From contig NZ_JANLNY010000022.1 of the NCBI RefSeq assembly GCF_025465995.1, forward strand, positions 1 to 64,000: a DNA stretch of 64,000 nt, in the 5' to 3' direction. Numbering within the stretch: position 1 is the stretch's first letter; every line of letters starts with the position of its first letter. The stretch comes from Pseudomonas sp. 5P_3.1_Bac2 (GTDB taxonomy: Bacteria; Pseudomonadota; Gammaproteobacteria; Pseudomonadales; Pseudomonadaceae). The notes below the pieces were generated by a model. The model saw only the letters and a program-made list of their open reading frames with translations. It made no database searches and had not been told where the DNA came from. Position numbers and translations under genes: made by a program. This document shows, piece after piece, positions 17,837 to 26,958 of this stretch.

Positions 17837-19752
17837 GGTTTTTTGACCGGAGCGGAGCGGATATCGATCGGGGCTTGCTGAGCTTTTTGGCCAGCATCAA
17901 ACATCTGCTGCGCATCAGCCGGCAGCGCGCTGCCTTTGCCCTCGCCCATGGGCAGGGAGCGCAGCTTGCGGTATTTATCCTGGCTGACCTGCCCGGCCTT
18001 GGCCGTATCGCGCAGCAAGGTTGGGCGCAAGAACACCATCAGGTTGGTCTTTTCGGTGACCTCTTTGGTGCTGCGAAACAGCCTGCCCAGCCAGGGAATA
18101 TCGCCGAGCAGCGGCACCTTGCTGACCTGCACCTTGAGGTTGTCCTTGATCAGCCCACCGAGCACGATGATCTGTCCATCGTTGGCCAGGATGGTGCTCT
18201 TCACCGAGCGTTTGTTGGTGATCAAATCGCTGCTACTGATGCCCGCAGGAGCGGCGGCCAGTTCGGAGCTTTCTTGCTCGACCTCCAGGCGCAGAAAGTC
18301 GCCTTCGTTGATATGGGGCGTGACCTTGAGGTTAATCCCCACATCCTTGCGCTCCACCGTGGTGAAGGGATTGCTCGCCCCGGCCGTGTCGGTGGTGTAG
18401 GAGCCGGTCTGGAACGGCACGTTTTGCCCCACCAGAATCTCCGCCTCTTCGTTATCCAGAGTCAGCAGGCTGGGGGTGGACAGCAGGTTGTTGTTGGAGT
18501 CGCTGGACAACGCCGAGATCAGCGCACCGAAGTTGCTGCTGCCGATGCCGATCAGGGTGCCGTCGGGCAATGGCGGACGCTTATCGTTGTGCAGGTTTTC
18601 CAACAAGGTGCCGATGCTTAAGCCCGCGCTGCCAAAGTTGGTGACCCCGGCCCACTTGCCATCGGCGCCGGCCCACTGCACGCCCAAGGCCTCGTTGATG
18701 TCGCCACTGACCTCCACGATCGCCGCCTCCACCAACACCTGGGCGCGGGGACGATCCAGCTCGGTGATAATCGCCTCGAAGGTCGCCAGCTGCGCCGGCG
18801 AGGCCATCAGCACCAGCGCGTTCTGGCTTTCATCGGCGCTGACCAGCACCTGACTGTCCTGGCCTTCGCTGCCACTGGCGGCGCCGCGACCAGCCGACTC
18901 CATGCGTTTGCCGATGCCGCTGAGCAGGGTTTCCAGCTTCTTCGCGTCGCTGTGGTTTAGCCTGCGTACGCGGGCATTTTCGGCGACGTTATTCGGTACG
19001 TCCAAGCGCTGCGCCAAGCGCTGCATCTGCGCGCGCACGGAAGACGGGCCGACTAAAATCACGCTGTTGCTGCGCGGATCTGCAATCGCCTTGCTGGCGC
19101 TGCTTTCACTGCCACTGCTGGTGATGCTGTCGCTGACCGTTTTGGCGATATCCGCCGCCCAAGCGTGGCGCAGCTGGAGGATATTGAACTGGCGGCTGCC
19201 GGCGCTATCCAGGGCTTGAATCAACTGCCGCACACGCGCGACGTTGTTGGCGCTGTCGGAAACCACCAGGGCATTGGAGGTGATCGACGGCGCCATATAG
19301 GCATCGGCGGCCACCAGCGGGCGTACCGCGGCGGCCACTTCGCTGGCATTGCTGTGATGCAGCTCGACCACCTCCGTGATGAACTCATCGGTACCGCCTT
19401 TGGCCGGCACATAGGCTTTGGTTTTAGCCTCGGCCACCGGCAGGATCAGCACCTTGTCGCCCTGATCCATGGCGGCAAAGCCCTGGCTGCGTAACACGCT
19501 GAGAAACAGCGAGTAGATGCCCTGCTGGTCCATGGCGGTGTTGGATTGCACCGTCACTTTGCCGCTGAGCTTGGGGTCGAGAATCATCGTCTTGCCGGTG
19601 ATCTGGCCGACCTCATTGACCAGATCGCGCAGCTCGGCGTCCTTCATGTTCAGCGTCCATTGCTGCTCGTGCGCCTGTTTATCGGCAGCCTGAACGGCGC
19701 CCCACATGGTGCTTAAGGCCAGCACAGAGCCGGCAATAAATGCTCGTTTCAT
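17833..19752 (-). CDS. gspD: type II secretion secretin GspD
   Basis: 639 residues. Signal peptide of about 22 residues (cleavage near VQAADK), an N0 domain, N1-N3 domains (N1 starts near TEVVELHHSNASEVAAAVRP) and a C-terminal secretin core with VPLLGDIPWLGRLFRST and a GG-gate region. Serine- and glycine-rich inserts (SSGSESSASK, GRGAASGSEGQDS) sit in N2/N3 loops. No lipobox is present, so outer-membrane targeting presumably relies on a separate pilotin or on its C-terminal tail. It forms the outer-membrane exit channel. XcpQ is the P. aeruginosa counterpart. Confidence 0.96.
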   Translation of the reverse strand: MKRAFIAGSVLALSTMWGAVQAADKQAHEQQWTLNMKDAELRDLVNEVGQITGKTMILDPKLSGKVTVQSNTAMDQQGIYSLFLSVLRSQGFAAMDQGDKVLILPVAEAKTKAYVPAKGGTDEFITEVVELHHSNASEVAAAVRPLVAADAYMAPSITSNALVVSDSANNVARVRQLIQALDSAGSRQFNILQLRHAWAADIAKTVSDSITSSGSESSASKAIADPRSNSVILVGPSSVRAQMQRLAQRLDVPNNVAENARVRRLNHSDAKKLETLLSGIGKRMESAGRGAASGSEGQDSQVLVSADESQNALVLMASPAQLATFEAIITELDRPRAQVLVEAAIVEVSGDINEALGVQWAGADGKWAGVTNFGSAGLSIGTLLENLHNDKRPPLPDGTLIGIGSSNFGALISALSSDSNNNLLSTPSLLTLDNEEAEILVGQNVPFQTGSYTTDTAGASNPFTTVERKDVGINLKVTPHINEGDFLRLEVEQESSELAAAPAGISSSDLITNKRSVKSTILANDGQIIVLGGLIKDNLKVQVSKVPLLGDIPWLGRLFRSTKEVTEKTNLMVFLRPTLLRDTAKAGQVSQDKYRKLRSLPMGEGKGSALPADAQQMFDAGQKAQQAPIDIRSAPVKKP

Positions 19753-19768
19753 GAGTAAGAAGTCATCT

Positions 19769-20287
19769 TTAAGGTTGCACGAGGAGGCTTAACGCCTGGT
19801 GATTGACGCGCTGGCCGGTAGCAGGCTGCGCTTGCAGCAGATGGCTGCTGGGGGCGTTTTGCAGAGGCAAACTGTGGCTTTGGCCGAAGCGCTGGAGCAG
19901 CACTTGCCCGGCGCTGATCTGCTGCAATACGGCGCCGCCGGGCAGGGTTTCGCCCTGCTGATAAAAACGCTGGCCGTCTGGGTCTTGAATCAAGGCGCGG
20001 GAACCTTGGCCATCCACGGCGACCAAGCTGGCTAAGAGCGTGAGCGGCACTTCAACGACGCTGTCATTGACCACTTGCGGCTGTAGCCCAAACATCCCGG
20101 CGATGGCCGTGGGGTCTGGGCTTGGCCTGGGGATTGGGGTACTCACCGCCGGGCTGATCAGGGCTGGCTGACTGAGCAGCAGCAACTGCTGACGGGCATC
20201 GATAGCCAACCACGCCAGCCACAACAAACCGAGCATAATCGCGCCTGCTATGAGCAGACGCGGGCCATGGCGCCGCAGCCCAGTCAC
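19769..20287 (-). CDS. gspC: type II secretion protein GspC, short form without PDZ domain
   Basis: 172 residues from GTG 20287, overlapping the stop of the b561 gene by four bases. One N-terminal membrane helix (about 11-30), a proline-rich linker (PIPRPSPDPTA), then the homology-region domain (about 62-130; MFGLQP ... QRFYQQGETLPGGAVLQQIS) that contacts the secretin N0 domain in this family. The chain ends about 40 residues later, too soon for the PDZ domain seen in classical GspC; XcpP also replaces PDZ, but with a coiled coil. It links the inner-membrane platform to GspD and helps substrate choice. Confidence 0.85.
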   Translation of the reverse strand: MTGLRRHGPRLLIAGAIMLGLLWLAWLAIDARQQLLLLSQPALISPAVSTPIPRPSPDPTAIAGMFGLQPQVVNDSVVEVPLTLLASLVAVDGQGSRALIQDPDGQRFYQQGETLPGGAVLQQISAGQVLLQRFGQSHSLPLQNAPSSHLLQAQPATGQRVNHQALSLLVQP

Positions 20288-20793
20288 AGACTCATACGCC
20301 GCAAAATCGGCGTCCCGGACAGGGTATGCAGCAGCACCGCAGCGACATGCCCGCTGACCAAAAAGCCCAGAACGATGCAGGCGTTTTTATGCTGGGTGTT
20401 GAAGAAGCTGGTCAGCACGGGGTCATGCAGCGGCTGCTGGATATACAGCAGGCCAAACACATTGATCGGCCGCTCCATCATCAGCACGCCGGTGAGCAGA
20501 GTGACGGCCGTGACCACATACAGGGCCAGATGCCCACCCTTGGCCAGCAAGCGCATGGCGCGGTTGCCGCTATGGGCCACCGTGGAATGATCCAAGGCGC
20601 ACAGAATTCTTAGTCCCAACAGCGGAATCAGCACGCTGGTGAGCGACACATTGATAAAGTTGATGGCATCCACCGCTGCCGGAGGCAAGCGATACAGGGC
20701 ATTGGCAAAACCACTGACCGTGGCCCAGATAATGATTACCGCGAAGACCCAGTGCAGCAGCACATGCAGCCTTGAATAAGGACGTGTAGGCAT
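20284..20793 (-). CDS. cytochrome b561-family membrane protein
   Basis: 169 residues from the ATG at 20793; an in-frame ATG at 20817 would add eight residues, and neither has a strong ribosome-binding site. Four membrane helices with family histidines: LHVLLHWVFAV in helix 1, KGGHLALYVVTAV in helix 3 and SGHVAAVLLH in helix 4. These should hold two b haems that move electrons across or along the inner membrane. The stop overlaps the gspC start, so it is the first gene of the T2SS operon, and an LPMO gene lies just upstream. A link between secretion and electron supply to the LPMO is inference. Confidence 0.85.
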   Translation of the reverse strand: MPTRPYSRLHVLLHWVFAVIIIWATVSGFANALYRLPPAAVDAINFINVSLTSVLIPLLGLRILCALDHSTVAHSGNRAMRLLAKGGHLALYVVTAVTLLTGVLMMERPINVFGLLYIQQPLHDPVLTSFFNTQHKNACIVLGFLVSGHVAAVLLHTLSGTPILRRMSL

Positions 20794-21023
20794 AGCAATA
20801 CCGGAAAAAAAGGGCATGGCGCGGGCTCGGTACGACAGGTTGTCGAGCGACGGTCAGGCGGGGCCAAAATCGGTGAGGAACGCACGGGGCTCACACTCGA
20901 GTTACGCGTGCTCGATGAGCATTCCAAACCGATCTTTAACTAAGCCTCACCGCTGCGCAGACACTTGCCGTGCAGAGCCCATGACGCCATGCCAAGGTTC
21001 ACTAGGAGGGGAACTAGGGAGTA

Positions 21024-22565
21024 CTACAGACGGTTCCAGGCCATCTGCCAGCTGTGGCCTATACCCGGCTCAAAGGCCGTGGCGGTTTTGCTCCACTGCA
21101 CGCAGTAGCCGTTGTACGGGAACGGTTTGCACTGGTAACGGTGACCGTCGCGGGGCTGCAAGACGATGGTGCCGGCCTTGTAGGAGCTGATCGACTGCGG
21201 GAATACGAAGTCGTAAGTGCCTTGGCCTGCGCCTGGCTCACCACCCGTGTTGCCGCCGGTATCTTCCGCCACCAGCTTGAAGTTGGCACTTTGCTGGAGC
21301 AGATCGTCCTGCTTGGTAGCCACTACCGACACACTGAAATCGCCTGCTTTTTGATTCGTCAGGTTAAAGGCGAAGTGCGGGTTGTTGCCCGGTGGCGCTT
21401 CTTGGAAGGCCACTGTTTCATTCTTGTTGTTGTGCACAGTGGCCTTAACTTTGTAACCCTCACCTTTAACGATGGCGCTGAAATGCACATCAGCTTTGCC
21501 GTCACGCAAGGTGTACTGCGGTTGAATCCCGCTGAGGGTTAATTCTCCCGGCACCATCGCCTGAACTTTCTCGATGATGACGCTGTTGATGTTGCTGCCC
21601 TTGCTGACCACGATGTCGTTCTTGCCATACACCGGCACCACTTCGTTTTGCGGGTTGAGCTGGCCCATCAGATAGCCTTGCTTCGCCGCATTGACCTTGA
21701 CCGCCAACTCGTGGGGCCAGACGTCGGCTTTAGCCAGGTTAGCGCTGTTGATATCCAGCACTACTTGCTTGCTAGGCAGCTCATTGCTGGTGCTGAAGAC
21801 CCGGGTTTTGACCTTGTCACCGACTTTCAGCGGCTCTGGATTGACGGCGCCGACGGTGGTCCAAGGCGAAGCTGGAACGGCGCCGTTATCGATATTGAGG
21901 TCGATCACCTGGTAGAAGGTGGCGTCCGTGTCGTGCACCTTCCAGGTGGCCAAGACGACGTGATAGCCGCTGCGATCAGACGGGATATTCACCGTGTGCT
22001 TGGTCTTGCCGCCGGCATTGGTCGGCGCATTCAGGGCTGGCCATGGCTCATCGAGCAGCGGTTTGAGCTCAAACGAATCACGGGTCAGTGGCTGGTTCGG
22101 GTTCCAGTCTTTTTTGGTGATATAGAACTGCCAATAGCGGGTGGAGTGGGCCGCTTTGTAGAGCCAGGTGAAGGTGTTCGGGCCGGGCTTGATGGTGGTT
22201 TTAGTCCAGCGCGTGGCGGTCTGCTCGTTCAGCGCGGCGAAGCTGCTGTGGCCACCGGCAGCGATGGTGCCGTCGGCGGGGCCGCACTTGGTGAAGTCAC
22301 CGGTGCACGCTTGACTAGCGCTGGGGTAGTGGTTGCCGCTGGCGCCATTGGCGCGGCCCACATACTCCACACTTTGTGGCTCGTATTGCACCGATCCGCA
22401 GTTCGCATTCAGCACGCCGCCTTCGGCGTTACACATAAACGAGCGCGACTTGGGCGACTCAACATAACCGTGGGCGGACACTTGCATGGAGCTGAGCGCC
22501 GCAGCGCTGACGGCCAGCACCAGAGGCAGCTTGAGCAGTTTCTGGGTTCGGGAGAGGGTAATCAT
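21024..22565 (-). CDS. gbpA: secreted AA10 lytic polysaccharide monooxygenase, GbpA-like, four domains
   Basis: 513 residues. The signal peptide ends at VSA so that the mature protein starts with His32 (HGYVESPKSR), the copper ligand of LPMOs. The second brace histidine is H140 in KAAHSTRYW. Domains: AA10 (32 to about 225), GbpA-type domain 2 (about 235-335), a third immunoglobulin-like domain (about 335-430), a Gly-rich linker (EDTGGNTGGEPGAG) and a C-terminal CBM73-like chitin-binding module (KPFPYNGYCVQWS). GbpA and CbpD are type II secreted proteins that oxidatively cleave chitin and assist colonisation. A gsp operon directly downstream on the same strand supports it as a substrate. Confidence 0.93.
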   Translation of the reverse strand: MITLSRTQKLLKLPLVLAVSAAALSSMQVSAHGYVESPKSRSFMCNAEGGVLNANCGSVQYEPQSVEYVGRANGASGNHYPSASQACTGDFTKCGPADGTIAAGGHSSFAALNEQTATRWTKTTIKPGPNTFTWLYKAAHSTRYWQFYITKKDWNPNQPLTRDSFELKPLLDEPWPALNAPTNAGGKTKHTVNIPSDRSGYHVVLATWKVHDTDATFYQVIDLNIDNGAVPASPWTTVGAVNPEPLKVGDKVKTRVFSTSNELPSKQVVLDINSANLAKADVWPHELAVKVNAAKQGYLMGQLNPQNEVVPVYGKNDIVVSKGSNINSVIIEKVQAMVPGELTLSGIQPQYTLRDGKADVHFSAIVKGEGYKVKATVHNNKNETVAFQEAPPGNNPHFAFNLTNQKAGDFSVSVVATKQDDLLQQSANFKLVAEDTGGNTGGEPGAGQGTYDFVFPQSISSYKAGTIVLQPRDGHRYQCKPFPYNGYCVQWSKTATAFEPGIGHSWQMAWNRL

Positions 22566-22740
22566 TGCAATAGCCTTAAGTTCTCAATGTAGAGGCAAAG
22601 TCCCGCAGCGCGCGCCAGGTTGACGAGCAAGTTATTGGGGACCCGCTAAGGCTAAAGCGCCCCTCCCACTCACCCCATGGGACGAGTACGAGAGTTAAAA
22701 CAAAATGACTGACCGGGGATGGCTGCAGAGCGTGGAACCG

Positions 22741-23330
22741 GGAACCGTAGCCTGGATTAGCCCACAACGTGGGCGTAATCCGGGGATCAAAATCGGCTGG
22801 ACCGTGCTGCTTATCTGGCATCGTGGTTGTGGTGGCTTACGCCGCTGCGCGGCTAAACCACCGTACGTATCGCCACCCTGGTCATCCAATCATCTACGAG
22901 TGAAGGCGTGAACCGCGGAACCGTAGCCTGGATTAGCCCACAACGTGGGCGTAATCCGGGAAACGAAATCGGCTCGATTGCGCGGCTTATCCGGCATCGT
23001 GGTTGTGGTGGTTTACGCCGCTGCGCGGCTAAACCACCCTACGTATCGAACCACCCAACTCATCGAACCACCCTACTTATCGCCACCCTACCCATCCAAT
23101 CATCTACGAGTGAGGGCGTGAACCGTGGAACCGTAGCCTGGATTAGCCCACAACGTGGGCGTAATCCGGGGAGCAAAATCGGCTCGATTGCGTGGCTTAT
23201 TCGGCATCGTGGCTGTGGTGGCTTACGCCGCTGCGCGGCTAAACCACCCTACGTATCGCACCACCCTACGTATCGCACCACCCTACGTATCGAAACACCC
23301 AACTTATCGAACCACCCTCACCTGCGAGAT
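22741..23330. repeat. three tandem copies of a double-hairpin repeat
   Basis: Copies begin at 22741, 22917 and 23127 (spacing 176 and 210). Each starts GGAACCGTAGCCTGGATTAG and holds two imperfect palindromes. Palindrome A is at 22754-22781 in copy 1 (GGATTAGCCCAC with GTGGGCGTAATCC). Palindrome B is at about 22830-22862 (arms GTGGTGGCTTACGCC and GGCTAAACCACC). Copies 2 and 3 then carry 17-base satellite units. The array lies between the 3' end of the kinase gene and the LPMO promoter. The short frames that run through it are by-products of the repeat. Confidence 0.9.
23243..23310. repeat. 17-base tandem repeat, four units
   Basis: ACCACCCTACGTATCGC occurs at 23243, 23260 and 23277, with a diverged unit at 23294. 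A parallel, more diverged set follows the second large repeat from about 23032. The unit continues from palindrome B of the larger repeat. Confidence 0.85.
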
Positions 23331-23353
23331 CGCATCAGACTAGGGGCTGGAGG

Positions 23354-26300
23354 TTAGGCGGCGGGCTCGGCCAAGCTGTCCAGCTGGCGGTGCACGTCCT
23401 GTTGGATGCGTTGCAGGCTGCGCAACAACGCTTGCTCGGCGGCGGCGATATAGGTCGCCGGCTGGCCAATGGTTTGGCGCAGGGCGTTGCAGGCGCCGGC
23501 CAATTCCAGCGCATCGATCATGCAGGCCATACCGGCTAAGCGGTGGCTGACGCTATCGATTTGCTCAGGATGGGCAGGCAGGTTCAGCGCGGCAAATTGG
23601 CTGATCTCCTGCTCAAGATTGACCTGTAATTCGCACAGGATACGTTGCCGTATGGTCTCGCTGTCCTGATCCGTATCGAGCAAATGGGCCAAGTTAAAAC
23701 TGTCAGCCTGAGCCTCAAGCTCACGCGGCTCCGTGGCCAGCAAAACACTCAACACCTCATGCAAGCGCGCCAGGGTCACCGGCTTGATCATCAGATCATC
23801 CATGCCCGCGTCGTAACACTGGCTGGCCTCGTTGCATAAAGCGCTGGCGGTGTAGCCAACGATCAGGTGCGGCTTTTGCGCTAGCGCCAACTCTTGGGCG
23901 CGCACCGCGCGAGTCAGGGCATAGCCATCCATGCTCGGCATATTGCAGTCGCTGATCAGCACGTCGTAGGTCTGTTTCTGCAACTCCAGCAACGCCTCGG
24001 CGCCACTGCACAGGTGCTTGGCCTGATGGCCCAACCGCTCTAACTGCAAGCTGAGCACCAAGCCATTGGTGGATACGTCATCCACCACCAACACCCGTAA
24101 CGCCTGGCTCGGCGCCGCAGGCAAGTCGGGTACCTGGGCTTGTAACTGCGCCGCCAGCTGCCAACGCAGAGGCAGCGCGACATGCACGCAACAGCCCTGG
24201 CCCGGCACGCTCTCCAACCAGATACGCCCGCCCATTAACTCGGTCAGTTGTTTGCAGATGGTCAGGCCCAAGCCCGAGCCGCCATAGCACTGCGCCGTTT
24301 GCGCGGAGGCCTGGCGATAGGGCTCGAAGATTTGCCCCTGTAGCGCCTGCGCAATGCCGATGCCAGTGTCGCAAACGCTGAGGGTCAGCAGACTGCGGTC
24401 GCCGGCCAGCGGCTCCTCGCGCACGCGCAGCTCGATGCCGCCCTGCTCGGTAAAGCGCAGCGCATTGCTCAGTAAGTTATGCACAATCTGCTGAACCCGC
24501 AGGGCATCAAGGGCATACCAACGCTGCAGCGGAGCTTGGTAAGCGAGGCGTATGTACAGGCCCTTATCCTTGGCTTGGGCGTTAAACAGCGCCAGGCTAT
24601 TGCCCAGCAGCGCGGCTAAATCGGTGGGCTCTAAAGCCAACTGCATCTGCCGGCTTTCGATCTTATCGAGGTCGAGAATATTGCCGATCAGATCGATCAT
24701 CGCCATGGCCGACTGCTGCGCGATGCGCAGGTTGACCGAAGCATCCGTGCGCCCGCTTGTTTCCAACTCCAGCAGGCCAACCAAGGCATTGAGCGGCGTG
24801 CGCAGCTCATGGCTCATAGAGGCGAGAAACTCACTCTTGGCCGCACTGGCGGTTTGCGCCTCTTGCTTGGCCTCGCGCAGCTCCAGCTCCAACTGCTTGC
24901 GCGTGGTGATATCCAGCCACCCGCCGAGGGAGCCTTGCAGCTGCCCGCGGGCGTTATAGAACGGCACCAACCACAGATACAGATGATGCTCCTGGCCCTT
25001 GCAGATCAACGTGGTGTCGATAAAGCGCGGCTGATGGTCGTGCAACAGCAGTTGATGCTCAGCCTCCAGGCCCAGAGCAAAGCCCTTGGGCAGGCTGCTT
25101 TGCTCACTGGGCAGCAAACCCTCAATCAACTCCTGAGCCGTGCAAAAGAACGCTTCATAGGCGCGGTTGCAGGCGGTTAAGCGCCCCTCCAAATCTCGCA
25201 CATAAACCGGCGTGGGCAGGCCATTGAGCAGGGAAAACTGGAAGGCCAATTTATCCTGCAACTGGGTCTGGGCGCAGATACGCCGCTTTACCTGAATCTT
25301 CAGGCGCCAGTTCCACAACATCGACAAAGCCAAGATTAACAACACCGCTAAACCAACATGCCAGGCATTCTCCACCGCCCATTGCCAAAAATTACTGAGC
25401 GGGCGCTCGGCAATCACCTGAATATCGCTTTGCGGATTGCGCGACATCGACTCCAGCAGTTTGTTAAGGATGCTCTGTAAGGGTTTATCTGCGGCCGCCA
25501 CCGCAAACTGATGGGGCGTGGGCGTGGCCTTGATCGTCCAGCCGTACTGCAACCCTGGCTCCGGTGCGTTGCGCGTGGTGACGGAGGAAACCAAGGTGGC
25601 ATCGACCTGCCGATTCAGCACCAGGCTCATGGAATGGCGGAAATTCTCGCTGCGCACCAGCTGGATATTCGGGTACAGGGTATGCAAATGCGCGTATAGC
25701 GGATGCTCACGGGACAGCGCCAATTTGCGCCCGCCCATGACCTCCAGGGAGTTGGGCGAGCTGTCGCCCTCCCGAACCAGAAAGGTCCAGTTGCGACTGC
25801 CAAAGGGCAGCGTCAGGTGCAGTTCTTGGTTGGCATAACGGCTGGAGAACTGGCGACCACTCAGGTTCGCCGTGCCCTTGGCCAGTTGCAGCAAATCATC
25901 ATCGGCACTGCGACTGGCCTGCATATGGATCTTCATGCCAAAGGTGCTGCCCAGCTTGCGCAGCAGCTTAAGGCTCAGGCCGGTCCACTCACCTTTGCCA
26001 TTGCGGTAGAGATAACCCGGCACATCATCGAGCAACACCGTGATCTGCCGATGCTGCTTGAGCCAGGCCAACTCTTGCGCGCTCAGAATAAAATTCTCCG
26101 AGGCCAGACAGGGGTACGGGCCGTGGCACACCTGTTGATTGATGCGCAGCTTTTCCATCTCCGGAATGCTGCGCAACCCGTAATTCAGCAGAGCCAACAA
26201 CACCGCGTCATCACGGTGCACGGCAAAGGCAAAACCGGTTTGTGGCAGATGCGCGGAGAACTTGTTTTGCAGGTGTAAATCGGTGCGGGTTTGCAGGTAA

Positions 26301-26932
26301 AAATTAGCGCGCAGCTGATCCCCGATAAATACATCGGCCTGCTTGTCCACCAACAGCTCGAAGGCCTCCGGAGTATTGCTCACCTCCCGCACCTGGGCCT
26401 TAGGGTAGGCCTGCTGCACGCGCTCGATGGGCAGATAATCTTCCAGCACCAGAACCTGCCGGCCCCGTAAGTCGAGGGGCTGCGACTGATCTTGGCTGCG
26501 CCCGACGATAATCGGGTTGATTGGCAAGTAAGCCTGGCTTAAGAGGATGTCCGGGTTGGCATTTTCAAAGCCCGTGGCACGCACCAGCAGATCCACCCGC
26601 TGTTCGCTGAGGGCCACCACCGCCGCCTTGGGCGACGGCACATCGACATACTCAAACTGCAAGTTGAGCTGGGCCATGATGCGCTGCAAATACTGCTCAG
26701 ACAGGCTGCGCAAAATACGGTTATCCAAGCGCTCCAGGTTGGCCGACGAAGACACAATCCGCGCCACCCGTAAGGTGCGCCGGGCCAGGCTGTCACGCAT
26801 GCTGAGCAGACGATCCAGAGAAGGATTGGGCGCCGGTGGTGGCGGCGCATCAGCCCAACTGAATTGCGCCAGCAGCAACAGGCACAAGCTCGCCAGCCAA
26901 ACGCCTGGCTTAAAGCCTGGGTGGATCAACAT
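23354..26932 (-). CDS. BvgS/EvgS-like hybrid sensor histidine kinase
   Basis: 1192 residues from the ATG at 26932, chosen because AGGGAG lies 7 bases before it; a GTG at 26956 has none. Signal-anchor, two periplasmic solute-binding (SBP_bac_3, Venus flytrap) domains (about 45-270 and 285-515), a membrane helix near 530-550, a PAS domain, HisKA with FLASMSHELRTPLNALV, HATPase with DTGIGIA and GGSGLGLTI, a receiver domain (VLVVDDVS ... ISDCNMPSMDGY), and a C-terminal Hpt domain with SHRLAGMACMID. This is the complete four-step phosphorelay layout of BvgS. The regulator gene lies 26 bases upstream on the same strand. The stimulus is unknown. Confidence 0.93.
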   Translation of the reverse strand: MLIHPGFKPGVWLASLCLLLLAQFSWADAPPPPAPNPSLDRLLSMRDSLARRTLRVARIVSSSANLERLDNRILRSLSEQYLQRIMAQLNLQFEYVDVPSPKAAVVALSEQRVDLLVRATGFENANPDILLSQAYLPINPIIVGRSQDQSQPLDLRGRQVLVLEDYLPIERVQQAYPKAQVREVSNTPEAFELLVDKQADVFIGDQLRANFYLQTRTDLHLQNKFSAHLPQTGFAFAVHRDDAVLLALLNYGLRSIPEMEKLRINQQVCHGPYPCLASENFILSAQELAWLKQHRQITVLLDDVPGYLYRNGKGEWTGLSLKLLRKLGSTFGMKIHMQASRSADDDLLQLAKGTANLSGRQFSSRYANQELHLTLPFGSRNWTFLVREGDSSPNSLEVMGGRKLALSREHPLYAHLHTLYPNIQLVRSENFRHSMSLVLNRQVDATLVSSVTTRNAPEPGLQYGWTIKATPTPHQFAVAAADKPLQSILNKLLESMSRNPQSDIQVIAERPLSNFWQWAVENAWHVGLAVLLILALSMLWNWRLKIQVKRRICAQTQLQDKLAFQFSLLNGLPTPVYVRDLEGRLTACNRAYEAFFCTAQELIEGLLPSEQSSLPKGFALGLEAEHQLLLHDHQPRFIDTTLICKGQEHHLYLWLVPFYNARGQLQGSLGGWLDITTRKQLELELREAKQEAQTASAAKSEFLASMSHELRTPLNALVGLLELETSGRTDASVNLRIAQQSAMAMIDLIGNILDLDKIESRQMQLALEPTDLAALLGNSLALFNAQAKDKGLYIRLAYQAPLQRWYALDALRVQQIVHNLLSNALRFTEQGGIELRVREEPLAGDRSLLTLSVCDTGIGIAQALQGQIFEPYRQASAQTAQCYGGSGLGLTICKQLTELMGGRIWLESVPGQGCCVHVALPLRWQLAAQLQAQVPDLPAAPSQALRVLVVDDVSTNGLVLSLQLERLGHQAKHLCSGAEALLELQKQTYDVLISDCNMPSMDGYALTRAVRAQELALAQKPHLIVGYTASALCNEASQCYDAGMDDLMIKPVTLARLHEVLSVLLATEPRELEAQADSFNLAHLLDTDQDSETIRQRILCELQVNLEQEISQFAALNLPAHPEQIDSVSHRLAGMACMIDALELAGACNALRQTIGQPATYIAAAEQALLRSLQRIQQDVHRQLDSLAEPAA

Positions 26933-26958
26933 ACACAACTCCCTGCCAGCCCCCACAC

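Noticed and set aside
22705..23357. Open frames through the double-hairpin repeats
   Set aside because: The repeated peptides follow from the DNA repeat; there is no start signal or family similarity.
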